Positions 10,532-22,814 of a DNA stretch of 64,000 bases are shown one piece after another (positions within the stretch are counted from its first letter, which is position 1; every line of letters begins with the position of its first letter). Below the pieces are notes generated by a model. It saw only the letters and a list, made by a program, of their open reading frames with translations, was not told the DNA's origin and ran no database searches. The position numbers and the translations under genes are program-made. The DNA is from Tomocerus qinae (Eukaryota > Arthropoda > Collembola > Entomobryomorpha > Tomoceridae), in contig CM034547.1 in assembly GCA_020055645.1 (NCBI GenBank), forward strand, positions 4,154,001 to 4,218,000. Reading direction: 5' to 3'.

Positions 10532-13075
10532 TAGGATCTGCGTTGGCTGTTTGTTGATATAATGATGTGATATGATATCGGATTGTTGCGTGATGTGATA
10601 TAAATAACAGCGGATGTGCATGTAATGAGACAATTAGAATGACTTTCTTTCGTGTACGACTCACACACTTGAGTGATGTAAAGTGGGCGATGGCGAGTCC
10701 AGCCAACTCAGCTCTCTCTGGAATCAAATGAAAGATGCTTGCCTAACCTAACGCTGACAATCACTCACAACCTGCAATTATCTCTCCTGCACATTCTATA
10801 CCTATCCCTATAACTATATCTATATCCAGTATATAGCTAGTAATAGGTATAATGGATGTAATCACATGTAAATAGACGGAGCTCACACACGCTGTCTGCC
10901 CCATCCAAACGCGAAATGAAAAAGTAAACATGTACCTAGCTTCGTGTAAGGAAGTCAAAAAGTTTTCCTCCATTTAATGTCATTTCATTTACTTCCCTCC
11001 ATTCCCATTCCATACACTCCAAACCCCAATTTATGTAAAACCAGAGCAGTCATTCTATTTCTATTCATTCAATTTCTTTGAACACACACACGATCCACTT
11101 CTGCATAGCTACACCTTTCATTTACTTATTGTCGCACATACACTTGCATACACTTTATTCCGTGTACACAGCCAGTAATAGTCAGAGTCAGGACCTACCT
11201 GCTTACCTCCCGAATGGTTATTGCTATTTAAACACATACAACTAAACACATACCATTTAATAATACATTCCTACATTGTATTCACTATTGTTTCATAAAT
11301 ATCAACACAGCTAGGTACGTCGTCCCTGTACAGATGCAATGCATACGTAAACAGCCCAAAAACAAATCTATTATTTATTTATTATGCAATTGACTCTACG
11401 GAAATTATTCTACTGCCACAGTCAGTCGGTCAACGAATATCAAAGGACTTTAATTTCTGCAGAACAGAAGAACGTCAAAATCCCATCACTGCTCCAATTT
11501 ATGCAATGTCAAACACCAGAGTCTTAAATATGTAATGAGACATGAAACAACCACTATACTGTACTCCAAATGGAAATCATTTTTAATTTGGCTCCTGTCA
11601 TCGGCTCACCTTGTACACTTTGAATGACGACAGGTCAAGTCACCTTCATGTAAGGCAGCCAGCTTATACATTTCCGGACTATTTGTACATCAAAATGTTT
11701 TTGATCAAGTGAAGCTCGCCCTCGGTTAATTTACAGACGACTGACTTTACTGCAATTTTAATTTTTGCAAATTGGTACAGCAAATTAGTCCTTTTAATGC
11801 AAAATTCAAGTTTTGATATCTAATTTGTTTTAACCAAACTTAACATGTATAACCCTACATAGTGGTCAAAAATATATGATGCCCAAACAGACTAGTCAAT
11901 CTACACCCTCCCCAAATTAATATATTATTACATGTAAATCCGTGTGAAATAAACAACTACGGAATCGAGAATAATGCATGACTACATACATACATTTGGT
12001 ATCAATTATTAACCAGCAGGCAACTATTATTATTCAAGATTTTCGAGTCTAGGAAGGTTACCTACTTATATTTGGATACATTTGAACAAGGAGAATCTAC
12101 TATTTAATAAGTACTTAGGCACATATAAAATAGTTTTGCAGGAGAGTAATGGCATTCTGCATTTGCACGGTATTTATATATTTAATCAGTGAATGTGAGG
12201 TGTAATTGTACTAAAGGAAGGACATGCATGTTCCTGATGTACCTCAATTTGGCTTGCTTTGTTATTTCTCCATTGTTTCCTTCATGCTCTATTCTGTTTC
12301 AGCGTATGTAGTTAGTGTTAGCTCGGAGTGAGAGTGTATGTGAGATTAGCTGGCTAGATATTTATACAGGGAAATTTATTTCTGTTTCAGTTGTGTTATC
12401 TCAAGTCGTCATCCCGTCATTTGCTCAACTCTCCTGCCTCTGTCTGCCGACTCTATTCTTTTCTTCCTCCCCACGTGTTCCCATTATCCCTCCACATTCC
12501 CTTCTCCAAACAAATCACACTCATTGTTAATTTCACTATTTACTTTCCTATTCTACATCCTCACTTCCTCCCTGCTTTCCGTCCATACCTCTAATAAGCT
12601 TAAATTACGACTTTGCATATTCTCTTCCCGTCTCCTTCTCACACAAATATCCAATCTCTATACTTACCTAACAGTAAGCTCCTTATACAACGATACTTTT
12701 AATAGGATATGAATTAAAGTGGGGGTAAAATAAAGGAAAATGGCAGTTTGACTAATTGTGGCATTTGAATAAAGGAAACGGTAGTTGATCAACAAAGGAT
12801 TCAGCAGTAGGCAAAAAGGCTCGTAGCAGTAGGCCGAAAAGGAATCGTCAGTTTTTCAGTTTCATTAAAATAGGGGAATCTCACCAAAATAGGGTAATCG
12901 TATGTAGGCTCACAATAACAAGATATGAGAAATATAGACGCCATCTAGACCAGAATGAATTCTTGAATGTATTTCAATGAAAGTTAGCACTAAAACTTAA
13001 CAGCAATCAGTAACAGAAATCTCGCCTGAGTAAAGGGTACAGTTAATGCTGTATTGTAGGGGGGGAATGGAGGGC

Positions 13076-13127
13076 AAAATTTTCTCGTTTCTTGAATTAC
13101 TGCAATTCAAGAAACGAGAAAAATTTT
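13076..13127. repeat. Perfect 19-bp hairpin inside the foldback element
   Basis: TTTCTCGTTTCTTGAATT at 13081-13098 is exactly complementary to 13104-13121. The stem extends one more pair (13080/13122), then one bulged A, then four A:T pairs. The loop is the five bases ACTGC. It lies about 135 bp left of the element's midpoint, so it is not simply the fold centre. Confidence 0.9.
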
Positions 13128-13232
13128 TCTCAAAATACCAAAACGCAAATTTACTATTTCTCAAGTATTTTAGGCAAAATAAGCCAAAATTTTTCGCGCT
13201 TCGCGTGAATATACCTATTGCATATAGGTGTA

Positions 13233-13240
13233 TGACGTCA
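13233..13240. promoter_or_regulatory. Palindromic CRE-type site TGACGTCA
   Basis: An exact TGACGTCA, the consensus for CREB/ATF-family bZIP proteins. It lies within 40 bp of two other small palindromes (CGCG-CTT-CGCG at 13195-13205 and ACCTAT/ATAGGT at 13213-13229). All are inside the foldback element, so a regulatory role is conjecture. Confidence 0.3.
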
Positions 13241-13751
13241 TTGCCCCTTCCGAAATCGACTTCTAAATACGGTACTGGGTACAGGGTTAACTTGTTTGAT
13301 AAGAAAATTGTAGAATTAGGTTCAACTTTAACTGGCTATAGATCAATAATTTATGAACTTTGGGTTATTTGAACATTCACAGTGGTTAATAATAATTGTC
13401 AACCGATAAAAATGCCAATCCTGAAAATAGTACATTAATATTGACAATGGAAATAAAATGCTATACCAAGAATATATAACATGTTTGAGCATATCTTTCA
13501 TGTGGAAAATAATTATGCCAAAAATACCACTGGAGCCAGTCGACTACATGGACTCTTTATTTTAATGTACACTTTCCTTTATTGACTACTGCTGAAATCT
13601 TTTATAGAAAAACTGCCAATTCTTTTACGCAAAAACAGCCACTTTCCTTTCTTTAAATACTAATTCTTTAATTTATTGCTAAATTCCTTTATGGCCTAAC
13701 TGCCAAAGCCTTTGTACGAACTGCCAAATTCCTTTGTTTTACACCCACTTT

Positions 13752-15445
13752 CAATATATAATCCCTTTTAATATTGGGGAGAACAATCGCATTACAATGT
13801 AATAGCACACCCTAGTAAAAACTGTACAATTATGCAACTGAGATTTAACTGTTAAATTCATTCTTTCCATAGCAAAATAGATACAATTCGAATTTGGTTA
13901 CATTCTTCATTTTAAACTAAATTGTTGTTCAAAAAATTGCAGAATATATTTCAATACATAGATACAATGATTTTATCACGTTACTGCATATAAAATAAAT
14001 ATACCATTTGGGTGTAAATGGAGTAAATGATAGTAGAATGTGTTTAGTGAGATGAAAATAACTTTTATAGACAGGAGATTAGAGTTGATGTAAGGGGTAA
14101 GGGCTGAGTCGCAGAGTAATGCTTAGGGTTCGTATGTTCAGAGGTAGATAGTATTGTAGCGATGCAGGGTGAAATAAAAAAGAGACAAAAGACATTTGAG
14201 ACGGAAGATTAGAGAGGGTAAGTCAAGCCAGGCCACGACCTGGTTTAGAGTAAAGAAGAAGGATAAGTAAAGCAAGACGAGTATTTGTGTCTTGTCTACC
14301 TATACAGAAAAGTATTACAGTTAAAAAGGGAGTAGGTATAGGTCTATTACTATAAGGGTATATTAGGGACTGTTCTGAGTTGGGTGACTTTATAGCGTCC
14401 CCACTGACTCTTTGCTTATTGCTATCTGTGTGTACAGACACAAGTGTATAGGCACAAAGTCCGTATAAATACGATCGTGTTCATTTGTGTCCTTCTCGCT
14501 CACAATGAGTTTATGGCTTTTGATGAGACAAGGGAAATGTGGAGCAATAATAGCCAGTGTCTTCTAATACAATTAAATTACAGTGCAGATTATATCAAAG
14601 CCTCCCTGCTCCAGAATTTCTTTTATCTGCCTGCCATAACAGAGTCCTCACTCACTCACTCACTCACTCTATACACTCTGTATATGTATGTACTTATCAT
14701 TAGGCAACAGCCTCATGTCACTTTACTTTACGGCTTCCTCCTATTTATTGCACTTCTCCTCTGAAAGGGCATTCATGTGCACGATAAGATAGTCAAGTGG
14801 AAAACACTGCCATTACACCTCCAATTAAATCCGACCCACCTCCAACTATAAACTACCTACTTAAATCTGTATCAAACAGCCAACTCACCAAATTCCGCAC
14901 AGTTCATTAGAGTCCTTATATTATCGAGTTTCAATACAATTTATATACAAAGTTGTATCGTAATTTATGTCATAAAAACCAGAACTGACTAGTTCTAGAT
15001 CACATTAAAGTCTTTTTGCCCGATTTAAACAAAGAGGCAAATATCAGAAGAAGATCTACATTCATTAGAACAGTTTGCTGACAGCGTCAGTCACTCTCCA
15101 TCTCCACATGGTAATTAGGTCTGAATAAAGTCAAGTCGGAAATATAATTATAAGCTGTTTATACTTGGTGGAATAGTTTCTGGAGGAATAAATGGTAGAA
15201 AAGTCATTGATGAAATAGGGAAGAGAGAATTTGGAAGAGGGGTCTACTACTGTAATTGACACAAGGCAGCTAGGGAGTTAGAGCAGACCACCGCAGTAAA
15301 TAAGTAGTAGATGAACTGATGTGTGTACAAAATGAGTACAAGTATTAGAAAAAGCAGTAGTGGAGAGATGAAGAGTGAGAGACATAATGGCCACACAAGG
15401 CGAAATGAAATGGACAGAAAATGAGTCTGTGCTGTTTAACTACAG
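13752..15445. other. Non-coding stretch with CTCA repeat
   Basis: (CTCA)6 lies at 14647-14670. Otherwise A+T-rich with no recognisable feature. A frame at 14444-14764 has no supporting context and reads through the microsatellite. Confidence 0.45.
14647..14670. repeat. CTCA microsatellite
   Basis: Six tandem copies of CTCA, read directly. Confidence 0.9.
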
Positions 15446-15547
15446 AACAGACACTTTTTATGGATAGAGAAAACATTGGATCAAGCAAAACATCATTACA
15501 CGTCTGTTCTGCTAGGAGAGCCCAACAACAGGACATGTAGTAAGCAA
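15446..15547 (+). CDS. Candidate internal exon (34 codons)
   Basis: The acceptor TGTGCTGTTTAACTACAG ends at 15445. The donor AAGCAA|GTAAGTATA begins at 15548 and is close to consensus. The 102 nt between them are exactly 34 open codons, phase 0 at both ends. The peptide starts NRHFLWIEKTLDQAKHHYTS and ends EPNNRTCSKQ, with an N-glycosylation-type NRT. No family recognised. Both splice sites are strong. The shortness of the segment keeps confidence low. Confidence 0.3.
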
Positions 15548-18500
15548 GTAAGTATATTATTATCGCAGTGGTAATAATAGTTAGTGCTTTGTTAGAGGCC
15601 CATAGCTCAAGTTAAATGAAGTGGACATGAACTAATCTCATCTTAATGGACATTATAGGCTGACTACCTCTCGCTTTCAATTATACACCTCGCTGATCTT
15701 GTCGCCTCTTTTTCTCGCCCCACTACTACTACTAATGGACAGACGCCTATAATTATATGTACAATTATAATGTGAATGTATATAGCCCCGTATTACAATT
15801 ACCACGAGACTCTGGATGACTCCAACCCACGCCCTCCGGCTAATCGACGACACAGGCCGACTCTTTTTCTTCTAATTCCTCATTCTGACCATCTCCGTCA
15901 ATCCACATTTCCTCTCCTACTTTATCTCACTCCGACCTACCAAACAGGTTCACCCTCCTTATCAATGGAAATCCGTTTTTAGCCATCTCTTATCAATCCT
16001 CCTGTCAAATCAACTTAAATATCAAATACTTACTAAGTAGATAAATACCCAGACAGTAGACAAATTCTTGATGAGGATGACAAATGTGAGAAAGGAAGTT
16101 TTGACTTGTCTACGAGAAGAATAGCCATGATATCACGAACTGAATGATAATGATCTATTTTAAATGGTCGCCATTAGCCATAACAATAAATAACATGGAC
16201 GAATTTTCTACAGTATTATTCGAGAGTTGAAGTAATAATAGTGACAATTTGGTCAAACAAACATACTTAAAGGAATTTCCAATAATCTACGAAATAAAAA
16301 GTGTATCTAAAATGTGGTGAAGCAGAAATGTAGTATTATGTGGAGTGTATTTGTAGTTAGGAAAATATAAAGTTGTAAAGTGAGTATTAGAGATGGAGAG
16401 TTTGAATGGGGTTTGAATAAGTAGAGCGGAATGGAAAGAAGGTTTACATATAAAAATGAGAGTGGGACTGTTGGAGAAGTCAGTGGAGCGGGCCACCATA
16501 AAAATGTAGAACATGGGAAGAAAGTGGTTTGCAATTCGGAAATGCTTTAATATTCAATTGGTGAGTCGGTTCGGAGACGAAAGAGGAGACTGAGTATGTG
16601 AGTTGAGTGTGGCGGGATGACCGAGAAGGAAGGACGGATTATAAATGGTTTGTGTCATAACAGTCCCCTCTGGAGAACAAATATCCAGAAATTCAAGGCT
16701 TTAAAAATGTTCTGCGAAGATTAAACTAAATGACAGGACAGGACAGGGCAGCCTAAAAATAAAGTTGCAGACATTTGTCTTCCACGACTTATTTATATGA
16801 GCAAATAATTCTCCAGAGCTAGCTCCACACTTGTGCTTTTCTTTTATTGCTCACAATATACAATCAGATCTTGTAGATTCCAGCCGGAGCCGACAAATCT
16901 CCCGGAAAACAAAAAATGGAGCTAGGAAGCCCATTCGTCGTAATAATAACACTCACTCAGAACATGACAGGAGTGAACAACTGTGGCTCAACGGCTGCTC
17001 CTTGTCCAGCCCTAGACGACCACCATCAGGACCTCCGCTACTCTCCTTCATAATAATCACCCAACTCAACGACTCTAACTAGAGCAACGACAGCCTATCA
17101 TGTGGAGGCTCAAATTCAAAAATTCATTTTTAGTCTAGTCTTAAGTTGGTCTGCAGGGAATTTAACCATTCCCGTTCCCATGAAGTAGGGATTTATTCAA
17201 CTTTGCAATTTCCTCTTCTTTTCTGGGTAAAAGGATTTTTTACAAGTGCCCCCAACTAGGGCGAAGAAAATTGTGCATGGGCCTGAGTTCCAACAGAGTC
17301 TGCACAAGTCTCGCCATTTTTGTTGGTTTGAAAATTGTGGAGAGAGAACATAATTTTAGAGTGAGAAGAGGAATGAAAACGGGACAAAGAAGAGATAGGG
17401 AGGAGGAGGGAGAGTCATAATTGTGTCCGTTCAAGTGATTTAGAAAGACAATAACATCACTTGACATAAACTATCGTCCTAGATCCTGAAACAAAGCCAC
17501 ATCCTACATACCCATTGACACAGGAATCAAACGCACTTCCTCACTCCCAACCAAATCATAAAGTCTGTCTCTAAATTATGTGATATTTCCACACAAATAA
17601 AATAGAACAAATAAATCCAATAAATACAACAAATTGCACGCTCCTCTCCACAATCCCGTCAGAAATTGTTCCAAATTATTTGGTACTTTTTATTTATGGC
17701 TCCACATCTCTGCACGATACAATTGGACAAGTATTTCTTTTTCTTCTATTACACGATGTTTATTACAAATGTTATGTCTTCTATGCGGCAGCTGCTGTTT
17801 TTCAGTATCAATAATGACGAGTATCTATTTTGGGAAACAAATTAAGATTAGATTTAGATCTTGTGAAGGAGTTTGGACTTATTTAGAAGTCTCTTGATTT
17901 GCATACTATAAAAGTGGAAGAGTTACGGTGAGTGTCTTTGTATTGGCATGTCAGTGTCTGTGAGATGAGGAAAAATGTTGTTGTATAGGAATGTGTGGGA
18001 TATAATTTATCCAGTGGATATGGTCTGTCTTCAGATCCGTTTCAGTCAGTCAGATCTTGGTTCTCGTTAACATTCGTTTGACTTTTTTGTGCTCAGAGCT
18101 AGAGTAAACACGTTATCTTGTGAGTCCCTAATAACGATTCATACTGATATTATCTACAAACAAAGCATTACAGTTGTTTCGTAGAATAATGATATGACTA
18201 GGCTGGGAGGAAGACTTGGCTGCATTGTCCCGCTCTTCGACCTATGATATTGTTAGCCTTGGAGATTAGAGCACCCTTTCCTATGTAGCATCTTCCCTTT
18301 GATGACATCCGACTGGACTGTCTCATCCTCTCTTTCTCTACCACCAGACTGCGTAGGTATAAAATGTCCACATCCTTCTGCCACACACGCATATTTATTT
18401 TCTTTACCGTTAACACCATCACATTTGTCAATGTCTTCAGTGTTATGTTAGAGCTACCCCACCACCCGCCCCTACCCAGCCAATGTAATCACTTTTCAAA

Positions 18501-19595
18501 TATTCAATCCTATTCCACAATCAGAGCTCAACTCACAAGACTGATATTATTTTATGCCCAGAACAAGATTCTTTCATTTCCTCTCTACATTCACTTTCAA
18601 GTTCAATTCAGCTTTCGAATTATCAAGTTTTGTCAAGCAGACTTTGAATATATTTTATTACCAAAACTTCTTGCTCAAAGTAATAGATAGTACATAGTAT
18701 AGCAAGTATATATGTAGTAAGTATAGTAAAGTGTTTACGTATATACGTACTTATAAGTACTTATGTTATTCTTGTTAGACTTTGTGGAAGGGTTGGGTAA
18801 TATTATATCTTATCTGATCAGAGGAAAACATGTCTGAGTGAGTGTAATAGATATTATTAGTGAATACGAGAAGATGTTTCTCGTATAGGTACCTATATAA
18901 ATGTATAAAGATCAATGTACTTCCTATGCGTAGCTGAATGCATGTCGGCGGTTTGTAGGCTAATTCGAAAGAGTCCTGCATCTATCTTTTGAATTTGTAG
19001 GCTGAGAGAGTAACAAATCGAAGAGAAGGAGAACAGGATCCTTTTTATTGCCTATTCATGGAAGATGTCTGAAGGGAAAAGCTTGGCTAGGCCAGGCACT
19101 GAACTGAAATCCGAACTCATAGTGATATTCTGTCTGTGCTCCTGTCAAGCCATGCCTTGCAGTATTGGCGAAATGCAAAAGCCCGAGAATTATTTTGCAA
19201 ACTACCTTAACTTGCTACTCCATAAATAGGAAGTCAAAGGAAGCCAATGTAAAGTTTCTCAATTGAATGACTAGACAGAAGGGACAGAAACGCGAGTTGC
19301 CTGTCGACTCTACTCCGACTCAACTTGTTCCTACTGCATTAAGAAACCCAACAACGCTCTATAACATCAATGTAATGCTTACAGCATGCCAGCCCTACTG
19401 ACTTTCTCGTGTCAATGTCAACTTACAACTCTTAGTCTGCGTTACCACATTTACTACCACTACCTATATGTACATGCATCCAGTCCAAACTCCTGTCAAC
19501 TCACATAATAATAAATACTTATACTACTCATCATCACAGTTTTATTAGCATAAACAGGCAAAATACCTACCATAAAAATTCACGTTGAAGGTCAA

Positions 19596-19620
19596 TTTGC
19601 CAAAAGCCAGTTTGCCAAAA
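19596..19620. repeat. Short direct repeat TTTGCCAAAA
   Basis: Two exact 10-base copies with starts 15 bases apart (19596 and 19611). Confidence 0.8.
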
Positions 19621-20270
19621 CCAAAACCTTTGTAAATAATATTTACGTGATAACAAATAATGTTTAACAGAAATAGAAAATGTAGAAATATATTTACAGA
19701 TAAAAAAGTTCAAGTTTATTTAAATTCTTATGTGGAATAGTTCTTTAAAAAATAAGTGAAAACGAATGTGCCAAATATTTATTACAAGTTGCTTTTTGCC
19801 AATAAATACGAATTCACTTGAGATTTTGTAAATCGGTGACACAAATAAGTCAACTGTGTTTCTCATAAGGTGAAGGCATATGATGGTATAAGTGGGTGGT
19901 ATAGGGTTACATTTGCGTGGTCTAAGATTGACTAGCTTGAGTCGCAACTCTTGCGTGCTGAGAGTAGTTTTGCAAGAGGAAATTCGTGAGTGGTAATAGA
20001 CAGAATTTGCGAAAAGTAAAGAATTTCAAATGACGAGTAAAGTCAATTCATTCCAAGTCAAAGGCAAAATCAACCTAGATAGAGAAATGAGTTAATGCGA
20101 TGTTTTATTTATCCAGTTGCTTTCATTGAAGAGGATTGGAATTGCCAACTGGAATAGGAAAACATTTTTGTAATAAGAAAGTGAGGACATTATGCACGAC
20201 ATGCAGAGACAGGGAAGACGCCAAGGACTGGACAGTCCTTAGAGACGAATGAACAAATGACATGCCAGAC

Positions 20271-20462
20271 TCAAAACTCCGATTCTTCTTCAAGAAACCT
20301 CCGACTTGCTCTCTCAGACAAAATTCTCGTATTTATATTTGGAAGAGATTCTTCAGCTCGTCCCTTTAACATATCTCCATCTAAACAGAAACCAAAATCC
20401 ACGCACTTTGACTTTTTCTTTGAATCAGTCACATTCTTTGACTTTTTGGAAACGGCCAAGAT
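20271..20462 (-). CDS. Hypothetical open segment (63-64 codons, no ATG at its start)
   Basis: The minus strand is open from just after a TGA (20463-20465) to a TGA at 20271-20273. The peptide is charged: AVSKKSKNVTDSKKKSK near the start and SERASRRFLEEESEF at the end. It has no ATG near its 5' edge and no clear acceptor, so it would have to be part of an exon. A repeated AAAAAGTCAAAG motif causes the Lys/Ser run. A plus-strand frame covers the same bases. Weak candidate. Confidence 0.15.
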   Translation of the reverse strand: MLAVSKKSKNVTDSKKKSKCVDFGFCLDGDMLKGRAEESLPNINTRILSERASRRFLEEESEF

Positions 20463-21674
20463 TCAATCGTAGATAAGACTGCCACGCTTGGCTCCCAAAA
20501 ATGAGGGCGATACAATTCATCATTTTCCATCACAATCTCCCAAACAGACATTCGATTATTGTATCTTACTCTCAAATACTGAAATATCAGCAAACACTGC
20601 CAAATAGCAGCAGGGAAGTGGAAAAACTATTATCATATTCTGAAAAGTATCTATTTTCCATATTTTCCTATACAAAAATTAAAATTCAATCCTCAAAAAT
20701 TTTCCTGCCAATTTTCTACATCAGTTTTAGACATTTTAGGACTTAGGATGAAGTGGAGGAGCAAAAGTTTATTAGGTCCTGACAAAACTTGCAGATTGGG
20801 TAAATAGTTTTTAAATTGTTGACGTGTTGAGATATTTGACGTTGGCACGTGATCGAATGTTTTGTAAGAGCGGCTTTTTGATGAGAGGGTAAGAGAGGGT
20901 GGGGTGGGGGAGCAGGGTGATCGTAATAAATAGAAAAATGACAGAAAGTAAACAGAGGACGGAAGTGAATGTGCGTAGAACTGTGGACGGAGTAATTTGA
21001 ATTTGGGCTCGGTCGGTTGGCTCGAGTCACATTGAAATTACTAAAAATTGTTTCTGGAGGAGCTTTGGGAGAAATTCCTTTGAAGAGGAACGCGTCCCGA
21101 AAACAAAGACGTTTTTCACTCTGATAAACAAAACAGCCATCCGCTTTGTCATTTGTGCATTAAGAATGTCCACGAAGTTATTTGCTTTATCACATTAGTA
21201 CTCAAGTCAAGTCAACTTCTCTCCCATTCGAAGAAATCCACTTTCATGGCAGACAAGACATTCGCTGAAACTTCTTACATTTACATTACATCCCAATCTG
21301 AACACAAACAAAAGCCAGCTCCTTATTGCTTTCTATCTATTCTCTCTTCCTCTCTCATTACAATTCAAACAAGTACCTGACATACCTATCCCCATTCACA
21401 TCAGACCTTTGTCATCTATGTGACCATCTTATTTTATTATTTTATACTCATCAAGCTCTTAATTAAACAACTACCTACCTAAGCACTCTACCTACCTATC
21501 TTATTTATTTATATACTACACCTTTCATTACCTACACCTATGCTACATCCAATTAGCGATTGAGTCTATTATGTACCGTGTCTTCTCCTATTCATAACCA
21601 CTCGGCCTGAAATTTTATATAGACCAACACCTAAATGTTGATCCTTTCAAGTAAACTCTACAGAATTGAAATTT

Positions 21675-21905
21675 GGTTTGTATTAAAACAAGTATTAAAA
21701 CACGTATTAAAACTCTAGTCTTCAAAAATAACTTGCCTTTTTAACTGATCTTGAAACCTGCAGAATAGTATTAAAAAATGCCGCTAATTTTTGGATTCAA
21801 AAATAATTGCTATTTCATTCTTTCTAACTATTAGATATTCATTTTTCTCCAACTTAAAATACACTATAGGATGTTTTCATACAAACCGAGTTTCAATACT
21901 AAACG
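21675..21905. mobile_element. MITE-like element, copy 2
   Basis: The left end carries GGTTTGTATTAAAAC. The right end, reverse complemented, reads GTTTAGTATTGAAACTC followed by GGTTTGTATGAAAAC. These are the same two terminal blocks as copies 1, 3 and 4. The left end is expanded into three exact-length 12-bp units, GTATTAAAACAA, GTATTAAAACAC and GTATTAAAACTC (21680-21715). The interior is A+T-rich and non-coding. At 231 bp it is shorter than copies 1 and 3 and is probably an internal deletion derivative. Confidence 0.55.
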
Positions 21906-22244
21906 ATAGCATAATATACAGAGACAAAGCAGCAGATCAAAGGAGTTTAAAACAGTGTTAGTCGCTTGATTGTTTTTTCATTGCAAAAATTAATTAAAAC
22001 CTGAAACAATTACACGCTTTCCTAATTAACGCTGCTAAATTATGTTAGGAATGCCTAGCAAACATTAACTTTGAGAGGAGACATGACTCTGTTAATTAAT
22101 GATACACAGAATAGTTTAGTAATAAGGTCAATATAATATGTTTTAGTAGTGTAGTAGCATCAGTAAGCAATGTCAGTGAATGATAGAAATGCCTGGTGAG
22201 AGCACAGAAATAAAGAATGTGTAGATTAATTTTGTTTTGTACAG
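21906..22244. other. Non-coding stretch
   Basis: A+T-rich, nothing recognised beyond the flank of the MITE and the acceptor at 22244. Confidence 0.4.
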
Positions 22245-22311
22245 GTTTGTATTCATTCCTAAAGGGCAGTGCTCTGTTGTCGGGAAAATGACTTTTCCTT
22301 GTCCTAAATGA
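22245..22311 (+). CDS. Candidate short terminal exon (21 codons)
   Basis: The acceptor AATTTTGTTTTGTACAG ends at 22244. One base plus 21 codons run to TGA at 22309-22311, reading FVFIPKGQCSVVGKMTFPCP then K and stop. The acceptor is good, but the segment is short enough to be open by chance. No family recognised. Confidence 0.15.
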
Positions 22312-22490
22312 AAGAGGGAAAATGACAACAAACGAGTGAGTCAATCTCTCTCGGTATTCATTCTTGATGTCATGCATATTTTTACAAGCCACTCGGTGAG
22401 TGTATTATTAGTTATGTGTGCAAAAGTTAGTTTGAGCATGCAATCTGCGAACGTGTGTGTGCCTTTCATGTGCATGAAAAGTTTGAACTT

Positions 22491-22814
22491 TTATGTGCGT
22501 TCACAAACAATCGGTATATTATATAAAGGGAAGCGTGTATACAGTGCATAGGTGGAGGATACATTCACAATGGATGTGACACACTTTGGTAATGGAGCTA
22601 ATGAGACGCGTTGCAATCGGGCATTTGCCTCCACTCGACCGTCGGGCGCTTTAAATGACTCCGGCCGAGTCCACTTCATCCATGAATTCAAATGAGGGAG
22701 ACTCGACGAGAGGAAACCTGGGAATAGCCACAGGACACACCACACCAAATGTCTACCCACTTCTATCCAATGGCCATACGAATACTCCAGTAATGAGTTC
22801 TTTATGTCATCCAT
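22491..22814 (-). CDS. Hypothetical ORF of 107 codons in a G+C-enriched island
   Basis: ATG-initiated on the minus strand (CAT at 22812-22814), ending in TAA. It starts MDDIKNSLLEYSYGHWIEVG, then has a Trp/Phe/Leu-rich segment (VWCVLWLFPGFLSS) that could be membrane-associated. A basic, polar stretch follows (WTRPESFKAPDGRVEANARL). G+C content across 22570-22740 is clearly above the background. A 41-codon ATG frame on the plus strand overlaps it (22570 on), preceded by a TATA-like TATATAAAGGG at about 22520, so orientation is not settled. No domain recognised. Confidence 0.3.
   Translation of the reverse strand: MDDIKNSLLEYSYGHWIEVGRHLVWCVLWLFPGFLSSSLPHLNSWMKWTRPESFKAPDGRVEANARLQRVSLAPLPKCVTSIVNVSSTYALYTRFPLYNIPIVCERT

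Larger units (their letters stand above)
8796..12715. other. Long non-coding stretch with microsatellites
   Basis: Nearly 4 kb with no credible coding segment. It contains (TCAC)n at 9849-9863, (AG)n at 10519-10531, and a direct repeat of TGATGTGATAT at 10563-10573 and 10591-10601. Pyrimidine-rich blocks occur at 10980-11170 and 12420-12660. Good-looking lone acceptors (TTCTGTTTCAG) occur at 12300 and 12387, but the frames after them close or are low-complexity. Confidence 0.5.
12716..13751. mobile_element. Foldback-type element with subterminal repeat arrays
   Basis: The left end AAAGTGGGGGTAAAATAAAG (12716 on) matches the reverse complement of the right end, AAAGTGGGTGTAAAACAAAG (ending 13751), with two differences. 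Inward of both ends lie degenerate tandem arrays of a unit like AAAGGAAnnTGGCAGTT, roughly 22 bp long. There are about five units on the left (12731-12860) and about seven or eight on the right (13545-13735, in reverse). This long-inverted-repeat, internally repetitive architecture is typical of foldback transposons and some MITEs. The interior has a 108-codon frame (13046-13372) that reads through a hairpin and is not convincing. An ATAT-like target duplication is possible but not certain. Confidence 0.7.
15548..21674. other. Long non-coding stretch
   Basis: About 6 kb with no convincing gene. Features seen: direct repeat of TTTGCCAAAA at 19596-19605 and 19611-19620; purine/pyrimidine-skewed blocks near 16290-16640, 17390-17420 and 20870-20910; and an open minus-strand frame at 20271-20462, described separately. 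Confidence 0.45.

Noticed and set aside
13046-13372. 108-codon ORF as a foldback-encoded protein
   Set aside because: It reads straight through the perfect hairpin, starts at a non-ATG codon and has no motif. It is most likely fortuitous.
14925-14950. Fifth copy of the MITE family (CGAGTTTCAATACAATTTAT)
   Set aside because: The second terminal block is missing and no left end occurs within 450 bp upstream.
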